This document shows, piece by piece, positions 12,320-23,864 of a stretch of 64,000 nucleotides of DNA (position 1 is the stretch's first letter; every line of letters begins with the position of its first letter). Under the pieces are notes generated by a model, which searched no databases, was not told the DNA's origin, and saw only the letters and a list, made by a program, of their open reading frames with translations. A program made the position numbers and the translations under genes. Source of the stretch: Verticillium longisporum (lineage: Eukaryota; Ascomycota; Sordariomycetes; Glomerellales; Plectosphaerellaceae); the NCBI GenBank assembly GCA_019188255.1, contig JAETXT010000014.1, forward strand, positions 1,364,001 through 1,428,000, given 5' to 3'.

Positions 12320-13147
12320 AGAGAGCGGGATGCGGTCGATCTCGCGAGGGAAAGAGCAAAGAGGCTGGCGATGAGGCGGCAGTAGGTTGTGACAGATCAT
12401 CTTTTGGACTCTTTTTACGGTTACCTCGCGGCTGCTTGGCCGCCGGGGCCGAGGTATGAAGCGGTCAAGAGATACGCGAGGTCACCCACGCCTGTCAGGA
12501 TGTGGTAGTCTGGTCGGCGTCTCATGGACTTTTTTCAGTTTGATCAGTAGTGTTAAACAAAAGTCACGAATGCCCGTGAGGGCCACACGAATCGTGCTGA
12601 AGTTGAGAAGTGCGTATGACGCCCGACATGCTGGCCCCTCATTCGGCAGGTTCGTGGTCTGTATCTCTCGCTTCCAGTCTCGTGTTCCGGATGATCAACG
12701 TTTCAGAGACACTATCGTCAAAACAAGTCGTCAATTTGTTCTGGAGCACAGCCACGCTCACATGGGCCACGGTCTTCCGCAGCTTGGATTCCAAGGCATA
12801 TCTACATCCACGACATTGAGGAGACGAGCAGGAGCATAGCACGCGCGAACTGAAAATTGTATGTCGTGCCTCGACACTCGCATGGCTCGAGCTTTGAAGA
12901 ATAGGGGGGAATGACATTGGACAACGTCAGCCACTGTAAGGACTGGGTTGAGCCTGATAGTTTTAATCACTGTAACGAACCAACGCCGCGGGCCTTCACA
13001 TGTGCGATTGTGCTCCTGATGAGGCCCCAAGAGAGCTGGTCCGATTTCCAGAGGTAAATGCAATTAGCTACTACGGCACTGTAGTCAAGGTACATGGCAT
13101 CAGCAGGCCGTAGGCATCTTTCATCGCATCGCATCTCGAGGCGCAGT
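12320..13147. other. Intergenic region between convergent genes
   Basis: About 830 bp between the leuB stop and the stop of the NmrA-like gene. It probably contains both 3' untranslated regions. I see no further coding sequence or repeat. Confidence 0.5.
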
Positions 13148-14064
13148 CTAGACGATTGGCCGCAGAGCATCATCCAGCGTCGTCGCCGTCTTGACCTTGT
13201 TTACGTCGTACAACTGCTCGTCGGCCATCTCGAAAATGCCACTGTTAGATTCGAGCTGCATGGCGAGCGACGCGTAATCCCACGCCCGGCCCCGGCCGAG
13301 TCGCTTACGCGACTCGTCGACCTGCTGCCGCAGCTCGTCGAGGCTATCGGCCTTTTCAACCTCGTACGGCTTCCCGCTGACGCGGCCGTACGCCTCGGCG
13401 ATCTCGGCGATGGTGCTGCGTCCGGATGGGATGTGGAAGAAGCCGCCCTGGGCGTCCTGCACGCCCTTGCCGTGGAGGAGGACGTCGATGGTGTAGACGG
13501 CGGCGTCGTCCTGAGTGACCCAGGGGTGCTTCGTCTTCAGGCCGTCGTCGCCCCAGTAGCGGAAGACGGTCTTTTCGGGCCCGACGACGGCGGCGCCGGG
13601 GGCAAAGGGTGACAGCATGTAGCTGGAGAAGATGCCTGTGAAGAGGTAGACGGGGCGGATGGTGCTCGTCAGGGCGGCCTGGTGCTCAAAGGCGATGCAC
13701 GTGTCGTAGTGCTCCAAGGCGCCATACTTCATCCGCGTCCAGTCGTAGTTCCAGGAGCAGGCAATGAAGACCTTGATGCCGGCGCGCTCGGCGGCGCGCA
13801 GCAACAGCAGGGAGCCGTCGAGGCTCAGGACGTCGATCGGCGAGTAGGCGTTGATGATCGAGTCGACACCAGCGACGGCCTTGTCGAGGGCGGGTATGTC
13901 CTCGTGGGAGGCCATCTGGACGAAGGCCTCGAGGGAGGCGGCAATGGTGGGGTCGAGCTTGTCGGGGCTGCGGCCGAGACCGCGGACGGCGAGGCCACGG
14001 TCCAGGGCGGCCCGGGCGAGGCGCTGGCCAAGGAGGCCAGTGATGCCGGCGATGGAACGACCAT
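13148..14064 (-). CDS. NmrA-like NAD(P)-binding protein, one-base break at the start
   Basis: A Rossmann-fold protein of the NmrA/atypical short-chain dehydrogenase group. The N terminus carries the dinucleotide motif GITGLLG (GxxGxxG), then LARAALDRGLAVRGLGRS. Later blocks include ACSWNYDWTRMKYGALEHYD and a region around DDAAVYTIDVLLHG, as seen in NmrA-like sugar-epimerase-type folds. The ATG at 14062-14064 gives MVV but is one base out of frame with IAGITGLLG. One extra T in the TT at 14056-14057 would give MVVSIAGITG and 305 residues. Members act as redox sensors or oxidoreductases; the substrate cannot be told from sequence. Confidence 0.85.
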
Positions 14065-14835
14065 GGTGGGATAGGGGAACAGGGGTGAGGGGGGAAGCAC
14101 TTGGTACGCCGGTGATGCTATGGTTCAGAAGACGGCGGAACGGTCGTCTCTAGGAGGCAATGATTGGAAGTGGAAGTCGAAGTCTCTTCGGGGAACGGCA
14201 TCATTGCTGTCCAGTGGCCACGCTTTTAATGATCCGTCCCATCATCGACCCGTCTGGAAGATAGACGCGTGAGCAGGGCGATGGGATGGTCCACGGAGCT
14301 GTCAAAAGGCCTCCGAGGCGGAGTCCACGGAGTCTGGCATCACGTCTTGCTGGGGATGTCCAATCTCAGAGGTCGGAAGAGTCGTGCGTACGATACGCGG
14401 ACTTGGAGTCTCCACTTACCACAGCGTCGACGGCGGACTTTTCGCATGCTAGCTGCGTTGAGGTTGTCACTGGAGAAGGCAATGACAAAGCAAAGTCCGC
14501 TCCGATGCTGATCCAGTATGAAAGCAGGCGTGGCATGGCCTTAAATGATGGTATGCACGGTATTTCTGTCGTCGGTCCCAGCAAGCACTTCTTCGCCTCG
14601 GGAGGAGGGGGTATTGAGATGGCTTGTTTGGGTGCTGTCAGGGTGAGAGAGGCCTCAAGGCTTGCCAGGTTCCTCATTGGCGTCTAACCGGTCGAGACGT
14701 TTGCCCGAGTAGAGGATGTCGATTGAAGATGAAGTTGTACATGATCTGAAAGACCAGCCTTGTCCCTCATGAGCAATGAAGAGGGAAAAGGCAGGGGAGG
14801 CGCAGTCCAGTACAGTGCAGTGCAGTACACAGACA

Positions 14836-14837
<2 letters not shown>

Positions 14838-14873
<36 letters not shown>
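14838..14873. repeat. (CAGG)9 microsatellite
   Basis: Nine uninterrupted CAGG units, with a shorter degenerate run of the same word about 14926-14944. Likely length-variable between strains. Confidence 0.95.
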
Positions 14874-15113
14874 CATCTTGGGGTTGAGGCAGGTGGGTAC
14901 GGCACCTTAGGTACCTTGGCAAGCAGGCAAGGCAGGCAGGCAGGTTAACGTTTGGGTGCCTGGATCGGGCGCTAACCCGGATGGCCTAGCGTACGTCCCG
15001 CTTCAAGTGGACACTCTGCATTCCTCGACGGCAGTGACGAAAGACTAAAGAAGGCAGACGAAGACGGGAGGCACGGATTCCCGGAAGGCTTGGGAACTGC
15101 GACCTTGACGCTG

Positions 15114-15160
15114 CATCAGCACCATCAGCACCATCAGCACCATCAGCACCACCACCACCA
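15114..15160. repeat. ACCATCAGC minisatellite and ACC run
   Basis: Three full ACCATCAGC units follow a partial CATCAGC and pass into an (ACC)n run. It lies about 100 bp upstream of the LMBR1 start, so probably in its 5' leader. Confidence 0.9.
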
Positions 15161-15261
15161 GATTATCATCCACCACGCATCGGCATCGTCTCAAAACGCC
15201 AGCCAGCGCTATCGCATCCGCATTCTATGGGGGACGCCCGTACGCCCACAACCACGACGTC

Positions 15262-17422
15262 ATGTTCCACATTGTGAGCGCGTCGTCTGTCGCGCCCTCC
15301 ATCGTCTTGACCTTGCTCGCCCTCCTCACCATCTCCTTGGTCGTCCTCCTGATCTTGCGCTTCTACCTACCCCTACGGACGACACCAGCATTCTATCTCG
15401 TCCCCATCTTCTTCGCACTCTGGCTGCCAGCATGCATGGTCCTTCTGGTCCCCGTCGACCTGGCCTCCGGTGCCAAGACGGACGATGAGGCCACCCGCGG
15501 TGTTTGGCTGCCCGCCAGGGTGCTGCTCGTATCCTGGAGGATCACCTACTGGCTCACTTTTGCCCTGACATGGTACGTGAAACCACCTGCCGACGACTGC
15601 TCTGCCGTTGCTGACATGATGCGAACCGCAGGTTCATCCTCCCCATCCTCGGCGAATACTCCGACGCCGGCTACCGCGAACCCAAAGACAATGTTCTCTA
15701 CTCTCTGCGCGCAAATGCGCAGTATCACGCCATGGTCTTCGGTGCTGGACTCGTCGGCCTCGTCTACCTCGTCACATCCCACGGCCTCAACTTCGCCTCT
15801 CTCAAAACGACCATCATGGCGTTGGCCTATTTCTGGGGTCTCATCTTCGCCATCTACCTCATGGGTCACGGCCTCGTCTCGATTCCCCGGCGCCTTTTCC
15901 GTTTCGCCTCCATCAGCGGCAGGCTGCGCCGTCTTCAGAACCATGCGCCCAAGGTCCACGAGCGCATGGAGGATTCACTACTGACTCTGGAGGACATTGA
16001 GGTCCAAATCTCCGAGTTGAGTCGTCGCAAGGTCGGGAGCGCCCGGGACTTCCAGGAATGGATTGACGAACTGGTCGAGATGGCCAACCTGCCCGAGTCG
16101 CAACCACGCTCTGGCATGCGCGGATCTGCCGAGAGCCGCGTCCTACCCACCGTCATCACCGAAAAGTACATGGCCGACCTGACGCGGAAGCTGACGCGCG
16201 CCCGTCATGCGCGGTCACGTTACACCGGCGAGTGGAACCATCTCGTGCAGGAGGCGGCTGCAACCCAGGCGATCCTCGATTCGGCAGCCTCCAAGAAGCT
16301 CGACTTTGGAGAGCCATCCCCCACGCTGGCTTCTGGGATCGGACGACCATTCTGACGCCATACTCTCGTTACATCTTTTACTACCACATCCAGCCCTACG
16401 GCAGCATCCTGTTCGGTCTCTTCCTCGCCGTTTGCTCGGCATGCATCGTGTGGTCTGAACTCATCAAGGCCGCCTTCCCCAAGCTCTCCGTCATCCGTAT
16501 CAGTGTTGTCCACCACTGGGTCGGCGATAAGGGCCAGGTCGGCTTTGCTGGTCAGGTCATCTCCATCATGTGGCTCCTGTACATGTGCTCGGCCGCCTTC
16601 ATCACCATGACCGAAGTCAAGACGTGGCGGAGCCGTGCGCTCGTCAAACGCAACACGGGGTACGAATCGGCGTTCTGGTACGCGGGTCAAGTCGCCAAGC
16701 TCAGCGTCCCCCTGTCCTACAACTTTATGACGTTTCTGCCCAAGGTCATCTACGAGAAGACGCTGTTCTACCACATCCTGGGGCAGTATATCAACCTGAC
16801 GGCGCTGACGAGCTTCATGGACTACCTCTTCCCGATTCTCGTGCTCGTCCCCGTCCTCGCCACACTCTTTGGTCTCTACGGCAAAGTCCAGCGGTTCTTC
16901 GGATTTGGCGTTGACATCATCGAGGATGAGGACGAAGACAGCCAACGAACGTATGGCGCAGGATCGTGGCGTGAGGGTCGTGACCTGATCGAGCGCGATC
17001 TCGGCGGCAACTCGAGCGCCCGGCGCCGTGAGGAGACGTTTGCTCGTCTGGGCGCTGCTGCAGCCGCCTCTGCTGCCCCATCCGCCCCTGTTCTCACCGT
17101 GCCCGGCGGGGCGTCCTCACCAGCGCGATCTCCCGTGCGTGCGTCGGCGCAGGAAAGGCGCGAGAGGGTGTCACGACCGGCGTACACCGATGCGGACGCG
17201 GTGGACCAAAACTTCTTTGAATCACTGGGCCATCGCATGAAGAACACCATGGACACGTTTGAAGCTCCCAACTGGTTCCAGGACATCAAGAAGCCCAAGT
17301 GGATGGGTGGAGACGATGACGGAGCGCAGGCTGGCAGCAGCAGTGACGGGGCCGGTGGGCCGTCCTCGACCGAGTCGGATATCCGGAGGTGGTTTGGAGG
17401 TGAGGGCAGAATCCGTCTTTAA
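15262..17422 (+). CDS. LMBR1-domain multi-pass membrane protein (LMBRD2-like), one-base break
   Basis: Two exons, 15262-15572 and 15632-17422. The N terminus is a run of hydrophobic helices (SIVLTLLALLTISLVVLLIL, AFYLVPIFFALWLPACMVLL) followed by VSWRITYWLTFALTW|FILP across the intron. A long cytosolic loop carries a coiled coil (about residues 225-350). A second helix set starts at TPYSRYIFYYHIQPY and includes LYGKVQRFFGFG, and an acidic/basic tail follows. The frame shifts after DFGEPSP: five C at 16319-16323 should be six to read PHAGFWDRTTIL. Restoring it gives 700 residues, the normal family size. In animals LMBRD2 is linked to receptor signalling; the fungal role is not established. Confidence 0.9.
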
Positions 17423-17889
17423 GCTTTTCGTACAGCAGGCGTTCGACCTGTCTCATTCCCTGGCATGTTTCTCTATTTATTCTTTCGGGTGGCGGTCGAA
17501 GGGGCCTGATTCTCTACCAAGAGCTGGGGAGATTGCATAGTACGGAGTTTGGGCGAAGCAGAGGCTGGCTGCCACGCTCTTTTTGACACTTGGATTGCAG
17601 GATAGATCTTGATACATTGATTAATGAACCGAAACAGTCGGTCTCCTTCCGTGTTGCATGGCCATGGCAATCGACGTGTCGTATGGATTCGGTCGAGGTT
17701 CGTAGGGCTGCAGGGTCTGGTTTGGCTGAGCCAATCACACGGACAAAGTGCAAGGCTAGTGGGTTCCTGACGCCACCACAACTGCATCAAGCTCTCAACT
17801 GTCCAGCGAGTCTTTGCCGTCACCCATCCATCCATCCATCCATCCAGGCGACCTCTATTACAGACGCCGCCAACAGGTTCACCACCACA
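17423..17889. promoter_or_regulatory. Short intergenic region, promoter of the NSRP1-like gene
   Basis: About 470 bp between two genes on the same strand, presumably containing the LMBR1 3' end and the promoter of the next gene. A (CCAT)5 tract lies 46 bp before the start codon. Confidence 0.5.
17824..17843. repeat. (CCAT)5 microsatellite
   Basis: Five CCAT units just upstream of the NSRP1-like start codon, probably in the 5' leader. Confidence 0.95.
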
Positions 17890-19224
17890 ATGAGCAAACC
17901 AGGCGGCATCTCCTTCGGCCTCAACCTCTCCAAGAAACCGGGGCTCCAAAAAAAGCCCGCCCTCGCAAAACGGAAACCCTTTGGCGGCAACGATGATTCA
18001 GACGACGACAACAGCAGCAGCACAGCCAAGCCCACAGCCGGCAAGGTCCAAGCCATTGGCGGCCTAGACGGTTTCGACGCGCCCGGCGCAGCAGCAGCAG
18101 GAAGAAACCCAGAAGACGAAGACGAAGGCGACGACGCGCTCGCCCAGCGGCGCAAGGCAAAGGCCAAGCGAAACGCGCCGCCCGCCGCGCCACCGACCCT
18201 CAAGGCGCGGAAGAACCAGGAGAGCGCGCTGTTCGGCGACCTGGCGGGCGCGCTGACGGCGCGCCGCAACGCCGCCGCCGCCGAGGCCGTCGATCCGAGC
18301 GTGTACGACTATGACGGCGTGTACGACGCGCTCAAGGCGGCGGCGCGCAGAGACCCGACGGGGGACGACGACGAGGAGGCCGAGGCGGCGCAGAAGCCGC
18401 GGTACATGAAGAGCGTCATCGCGGCGGCGGCGGTGCGGAAGCGCGACGCGCTGATTGCCGAGGAGAAGAAGATTGCGCGCGAACGCGAGGAGGAGGGCGA
18501 GGCGTTTGCCGATAAGGAAAAGTTCGTCACCGAGGCGTACCGGAAGCAGCAGGAGGAGAACAGGCGCATCGAAGAGGAGGAGAAGAGACGCGAGGAGGAG
18601 GAGGAGCGGAAGAACAAGGCGGGCGGCATGACGGCGTTTTACAAGGGCTTGCTGAACCGCGGCGAGGAGAGGCATCAGGAGATGATGAAGGCTGCCGAGG
18701 AACAGGCCAAGAATGCGCCTGCGGAGCGCGAAAGGAAGGAGGAGAAAGGGCAGCAGCAGCAGCATCAGCAGGACGAGGAGCAGCCTGACAAGGAAGCGAC
18801 GGACGCCAACAGGGCGAGCGAGATCAACAAGAAGGGCGGCAAGATTGCCATCAACGAAGACGGCCAGGTCGTCGACAAGCGCGAGCTGCTACGGGGCGGC
18901 CTCAACGTCGGCGCCAAGAAGGAGGCACAGGTCAGGAGAGAGGCCAGCCGGCCAAAGGATGACGGGCGCGACCGGGGTTCGGGGTCGGGCTTCGTCGGTG
19001 CTGGCGGCAAAGGCGCCATGCGCGAGCGGCAGACACGCATGCTCGAGCAGCAGCTCGCCGAGTCGCTCAAGCGGTCACGCGAGGAGGAGGAACAGGAGCG
19101 CGAGAAGATTGAGACGTCAGCCAAGTCGAGGAAGACGGAAGGCGAGATCTCGAGCGCCAAGGAGAGATACCTGGCGAGAAAGCGCGAGGCGGAAGAGGCA
19201 AAGAAGAAAAAGGCGACTGAGTAG
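17890..19224 (+). CDS. NSRP1-like nuclear speckle splicing regulator (DUF2040/CCDC55 family)
   Basis: A single-exon 444-residue protein. It begins MSKPGGISFGLNLSKKPG, a typical fungal start for this family. The family core follows: VDPSVYDYDGVYDALKAA, RYMKSVIAAAAVRKRDALIA, then a long charged coiled coil with EREEEGEAFADKEKFVTEAY. The C-terminal half is Glu/Lys/Arg-rich and disordered and ends in KKKKATE. In animals NSRP1 affects alternative splice-site choice in nuclear speckles; a splicing role here is inference from family. A longer in-frame reading upstream exists, but this ATG gives the conserved N terminus and is preceded by ACCACCACA. Confidence 0.88.
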   Translation: MSKPGGISFGLNLSKKPGLQKKPALAKRKPFGGNDDSDDDNSSSTAKPTAGKVQAIGGLDGFDAPGAAAAGRNPEDEDEGDDALAQRRKAKAKRNAPPAAPPTLKARKNQESALFGDLAGALTARRNAAAAEAVDPSVYDYDGVYDALKAAARRDPTGDDDEEAEAAQKPRYMKSVIAAAAVRKRDALIAEEKKIAREREEEGEAFADKEKFVTEAYRKQQEENRRIEEEEKRREEEEERKNKAGGMTAFYKGLLNRGEERHQEMMKAAEEQAKNAPAERERKEEKGQQQQHQQDEEQPDKEATDANRASEINKKGGKIAINEDGQVVDKRELLRGGLNVGAKKEAQVRREASRPKDDGRDRGSGSGFVGAGGKGAMRERQTRMLEQQLAESLKRSREEEEQEREKIETSAKSRKTEGEISSAKERYLARKREAEEAKKKKATE

Positions 19225-19551
19225 GACATTTTTGATACCCCGAGAGATGGCTTCCCCGGATCAGGGGTGTCATCTAAGATTATAGCTCTACAAGAAAGAG
19301 TTTATCTCCAATATCAGAGCGCCACCAATGTGTTGATTGTACATGTGCCCCCCGTCTCTAACACTACACTACTGTGGCAGCGCTGGCAGAAGCCTCTTGA
19401 CGCAGGCATTCATTCCCGGCTGGGCCTGGGTCTTTGCCTCCCACAAGTGAGGCGCGCCCACCCTTTTTGCGACTCGAATCCCGGTCATTGCTTTGATGGT
19501 ACATTCGGCACGGGGCCGTTCGATTTCGATTATTCGCAAGAAGTCTCGGTC
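19225..19551. other. Convergent 3' intergenic region
   Basis: About 330 bp between the stop codons of the NSRP1-like gene and TIM13. Nothing beyond likely 3' untranslated sequence is seen. Confidence 0.5.
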
Positions 19552-19881
19552 TTACGAAGACAGAGCCTGGTTGCCAGACTCTTGGCGTATCCTGGCGATA
19601 TAGGCCGTGTTGACCTGGTTCCATGCCGACATGTATTTCTCCATGCACGACGTCATGCATGTCGTCTCGCCGCTGGACAGCGAAGTGCCGGGCTTGGGGA
19701 CGCACTTCTCGAAGCAGTTCTCCTGGAGTTTCTGGGCGGGGTCAGTCGATTGCGTCCTTTGCCCTCCTCCATCGCCCGGCAGGGGGTGGAAACATACCTC
19801 GATGAGAACACGGGCGTTGGCCATGTTGGCCTCCTGAAGGACCTGCTTCTGGAGCGCCCTCTTGACGGATTCGGAGTCCAT
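19552..19881 (-). CDS. tim13: Mitochondrial intermembrane-space chaperone Tim13
   Basis: Small Tim chaperone that, with Tim8, escorts hydrophobic precursors to the TIM22 or TOB/SAM complexes. Two exons, 19798-19881 and 19552-19731, joining to 87 residues, the family length. The twin CX3C motif is complete: CFEKC and CMTSC, 16 residues apart as expected for small Tims. The flanking VLIE|KLQENCFEKC and MEKYMSAWNQVNTAYIAR match Tim13 rather than Tim8, Tim9 or Tim10. The intron (19732-19797) starts GTATGT. It is divergent from the lectin gene. Confidence 0.95.
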   Translation of the reverse strand: MDSESVKRALQKQVLQEANMANARVLIEVCFHPLPGDGGGQRTQSTDPAQKLQENCFEKCVPKPGTSLSSGETTCMTSCMEKYMSAWNQVNTAYIARIRQESGNQALSS

Positions 19882-20427
19882 TGTGATGGGTGATTATGTG
19901 ATGCGGGACTTGTTCGTGGTGCAATCGAAGGGCAAGTGTCGGAAGGAGGGAATCGTCAAGTAGGAGCGGGTGTAACAATGTCGTTCGGTGGAAGCACGGG
20001 TGTTGATGACCAGGTCCCTCGGGTAGGTAGACAAGGTAGCGATGATCCAGGTTGAAGAGCTTGATGGATTGGTGTGGCTGAACCGTGAATCTGCGCCACA
20101 TCTCACCAGCCTCAGGCCACCATCTCTCCAACCGACGTCAGGCGCGAGCGGGACAGGGGTGAGCTCCAAAACGCCGTGACCCCAGGTTTCCATTCCAGGA
20201 AACCTAAGGTACTACTGGGCCGAAAAGTGAAAGAGGACAGCTAACGGCCCTGGCCAGCCATTGCAACGCACTGCACCCGACAACCCCCCAATTCACGACC
20301 ATCTCCTCCTCGACGCCGCCGCCGACCGACCCTTGTGCGTCGCTGGATCCCGGCTTTCCTCTCGTCTTTTTGTCCTTCTATTCCTTGTCGCTTTCTTTTT
20401 TTGATTCCTGACTACACGCCGGCAACC
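19882..20427. promoter_or_regulatory. Bidirectional promoter region, tim13 / VIP36-like lectin
   Basis: About 550 bp between divergent starts. It is pyrimidine-rich near the lectin start (TTCTATTCCTTGTCGCTTTC). No specific factor site is claimed. Confidence 0.5.
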
Positions 20428-21621
20428 ATGTGGCTGAAGTCGCTCGTGTCGGCCTTGGGGCTGGCTGCTCTGGCTCGGGGCCAGAAGACCTCGGAAGATG
20501 ATGGCGAGGTCAGGAGCATTGGTGTATGTTGACACTCTGGCGCAACCCTCTTCTTGATTCGGTCGAGTGGTATAGTGTACTGACAATGCGTGATCCAGCT
20601 GCGCACCCACTCCATCCAACAGGTTTGCACCACGGCCTCTCCAACACCAACCCCCCTGAACGCCGACCGCTAAAACAGCTCGACAGCCCTACCTCGACTC
20701 GGACATGCAGAGCCGATGGTACGACTTTGGTGGCGACACGATCGTCCGGACAGACTCGTGGGTGGCTTCCCCCTTCTCGCTTCTTTCGCCATGCTATGCT
20801 GTGTTTATGCCATGACATGAAGGAAGAAGGAGTTTGACACGAGAGACAGATACATCCGCCTGACGTCGGACCGCCCATCGCAATCGGGCTGGCTCTTCTC
20901 GCGCGTGCCGCTGACGGCGACCAACTGGGAGATTGAGGTCGAGTTCAAAATCTCGGGCAAGGGCCAGCTCTACGGCGACGGCTTCGCCTTCTGGGTGACC
21001 AAGAACCGCGGGCAGATGGGCCCCGTGTTCGGCGCGGCGGACCGGTTCGAAGGCCTCGGCGTCTTCTTCGACACGTACAAGAACAACCGGCCGGGCGTCG
21101 TGTTCCCCTACGTCATGGCCATGCACGGCGACGGCCAGACGCCCTACGACAAGGACAACGACGGCAAGGCGTCCGAGCTCGCCGGCTGCTCGGCGCGCGG
21201 CATCCGCAACGCCGCCGTGCCCTCGCGCTTCAAGCTGACCTACTTCCAGGACAAGATGCTCAAGCTCGAGCTGCAGTACAAGTCCGAGGGCGACTGGCAG
21301 CTGTGCTTCGAGACGCGCCAGCCCCCGACCCTGCCGTCCATCGCCTACCTCGGCTTCAGCGCCGAGACGGGCGAGCTGCACGACAACCACGACATCATCT
21401 CCGTCTCGGCCAAGAACCTCTACACGGCCCCCAACAAGAACAAGAACCCCTCGACCCCCGGCAGCGGCCAGTCGTCGAGCCGCGGCGCCGCCCCCGCCAA
21501 GGAGGGCGGCAGCTGGACCTGGTTCTTCGGCAAGATCATCCTCTTCATTCTCGTCCTCGGCGCCGCCTACGTTGGCTACACGGCCTGGCGGGCGAAGAAC
21601 GAGAAGCGCCACCGCTTCTGA
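20428..21621 (+). CDS. L-type lectin cargo receptor, VIP36/ERGIC-53-like
   Basis: Type I membrane lectin expected to bind high-mannose glycoproteins in the early secretory pathway. Four exons: 20428-20523, 20599-20622 (only 24 bp), 20687-20757 and 20850-21621, joining to 320 residues. A signal peptide (MWLKSLVSALGLAALARG) comes first. The L-type lectin domain shows YLDSDMQSRWYDFGGDTIVR, LTSDRPSQSGWLFSR, GDGFAFWVTK and GVFFDTYKNNRPGVVFPYV. A single transmembrane helix (IILFILVLGAAYVGYTAW) and a short basic tail ending KRHRF follow. The aromatic end may serve as an ER-exit signal, as in related cargo receptors. All splice phases agree; the gene is intact. Confidence 0.92.
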
Positions 21622-22301
21622 GCGCTTGTCTCGCGTTCACCTTTCGTGGCATCCCGACGCATGGAGAAACGGGTGGGCTAGGGCGGTGAGCGCGAAGGAA
21701 ATACGTGCAAACTGCAAAAAATGAGTTGGACAGACGGGGCAAGGACGGAAACGAGATGTAGGCGACGACGTCACGGAGTCATGGAGATGAGCAGACATGC
21801 GGTACTGTATCCGCGGCGGTTTACAAATTTTCTCACGTTGTTCCTGATGTTCTTGTTCCTGTAAGAGTGTCACAGTGAGATTTTGGAGTCCAGGAAACGA
21901 CCACGAGCCTGGTTGGGTGATGTTTAAATTAATGATGTTAAGACATGAGTGACTAGTTTGAGTAGGGAGCAGTTGCCACGAATTTGCTGCAACTTGGTGC
22001 ATCACGCTGGAGCCGTATAACCAATTCACGTTGGAACGCTGGCTGCGTACCCCTTCCAACGCCCCAAAAGAACCAACCCGTCTCAGAACGCATCGTACAA
22101 AGTATATGTCATCATTCATTGAAAATGTCTATCTAATCCAAACATGTACTGTTGTTGCCCAGTCATTACGTCGTGAAGTATATACACACCACCTGTCGAA
22201 AATCATCACTCCCGTCTCCTGAATCCTTTTCAGACCTTCGTCGAAGTAACGGGAACCGGCCGAAAAGGGGTACTGCCGCATCTCATGACAGCCCTCCCCT
22301 T
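21622..22301. other. Convergent intergenic region
   Basis: About 680 bp between the lectin stop and the CorA-like stop. It is more AT-rich than the genes, as expected for two 3' untranslated regions. No gene or repeat is seen. Confidence 0.5.
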
Positions 22302-23864
22302 CTACGGCTTGACCGGCGCCGTGACCGAGGTCCACGTATTTGCCTTGCTCATGGTCCGCTTCCGCATCATGGCCATGATATCGGCCTCCATGTGCTCAAT
22401 GTTCTTCTCGAGGTCATCGTCCTCGAGCTTGAAGCGGCCCTCGCGGCGGCGGTCAAATTGCAGCCAGCCGAGGACAATGGCGGCCGTGACGGGCACGGTG
22501 ATGACAAAGTAGACCCACAGCTGGGTCGAGACGACCGTCTCGGCGCCGGCGCCAAAGTCGAAAAAGGTCATGCTGAAGACGGAGGCGAGGAAGGTGCCGG
22601 GCAGGAAGATGGCGCCGAGGAGAGAAATGGTCTTCATGGCCGTGCTGTCACGCTTGCTGGCGTGGGCGAGGCGGCGCTGCTCGCCGGCCATCTGGAACTG
22701 AATCTTGGACTCGCGCTGCGACAGCAGGTTGTAGAGGGCGCTGCGCTGGATGTGGAGGCGCTCGAGCGTCGTGGCCTGGTAGTTTTCGATGCCGACGAGC
22801 TTGGCCGTGTAGAAATCGAGTCGGCTCAGAAGGCTGCGGTGCAGCTTGTCGAGCTGGGCACCCTCGGCGCCAGCCTTGCGCTCGTCGGGCAGCTGTGCCC
22901 AGAACTTTTGCATCGCCTCCTTCATCTGCGCGACGACCTCCTGGTAGGCCTGTGGCCGCTTCCACAGCACCTGCGAGTGGCACTCGACGAGATCGCGGCT
23001 GATGGCATCGACCTCCATGACGCCGTCCTCGCGCACGTAGCCCTCCTTCTCCTCAATGGCGTCGCGCATGCTGACGGCGTGCTCGAGGCGGCGCAGCCAG
23101 TCGCGCGCATCGCGCTGTTTCTGGTCGTTGCGTGGCGACAGGTCGTACGACAGGATGATGATGGGCAGCAGCATCGGGTGACCGACCTGGGCCGAGCAGG
23201 CCTTGAGGTGGGTGATGGACTCGGCAATGTCGCTCGACGAGGTGCCCTTGACGAACCCCGTCGTGAGTCCCGACTTGATCGCGTGCGAGAGCATAATCTC
23301 CCATCCGCGCGTCTTGCCCTTCTTGCGCACGTCCGACTTGCGAAAGATGATCTGCAGGTGAGGATCCTCGTCGTCCTGGTCGTAGGAGCACCAGAAGAAG
23401 GGCCCGACGACAGAAGTGCCCTCGATGGCGCGATAGGGTAGACGCATCGTCTCGACCATGGACTTGTACGTCGCGCGCGGGAAGGAGATGACAAAGGGCG
23501 CAAACGTTTCGTTGTCCTTGGCGTTCTTCTGGAGGACGAGGCGCATCGCACTCTGACGCTTCGTGTCAGGCTTCATCTTGTCCGGCGCCCGGAAGGCGCC
23601 CCTCTCATTGAGATAGTTCTCAAACTCATCCGACGTCAAGGGGTGCTCCTCGACGCAGTTGTAGAAAGTGTCCTGGGGGGTAGAGTGGTCAGCCGCACCG
23701 TTGGTCTCATCCAAGGAACATCCCAGACAGCCAACACCCTCGGTCGCGATTGAAAAGCCAGGTCAGACAGCACTCACAGAATAGTTGAGGACCTCAAGAT
23801 AGCTCGTCGCCTCGTGCACCTCCTTGCACCCATCCACAAAGAACTTGAACATGTAGTCGTCCAT
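22302..23864 (-). CDS. CorA-like membrane protein (Mg2+ transporter superfamily), GMN motif absent
   Basis: Two exons, 23778-23864 and 22302-23672, joining to 485 residues, intact. Exon 1 encodes MDDYMFKFFVDGCKEVHEAT. The central 350 residues are a soluble, mostly helical domain ending in a long helix (LLSQRESKIQFQMAGEQRRL), as in the CorA funnel. Two transmembrane helices lie near the C terminus: LLGAIFLPGTFLASVFSM and LWVYFVITVPVTAAIVLGWL. In canonical CorA the first ends in GMN; here the position reads SMT (about residues 396-398). Ion transport is therefore uncertain. The acidic tail (FKLEDDDLEKNIEHMEAD) is cytosolic by analogy. Confidence 0.85.

Larger units (their letters stand above)
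14065..15261. promoter_or_regulatory. Divergent intergenic region with microsatellites
   Basis: About 1.2 kb between two divergently transcribed genes, so both promoters should lie here. It contains a (CAGG)9 tract, an AGGTACCT word at 14909-14916 and an ACCATCAGC repeat close to the LMBR1 gene. No gene is recognised. Confidence 0.5.

Noticed and set aside
22152..23441. 429-codon frame antisense to the CorA-like gene
   Set aside because: The minus strand has an intron in phase, transmembrane helices and family layout. The plus frame is a GC-bias artefact.
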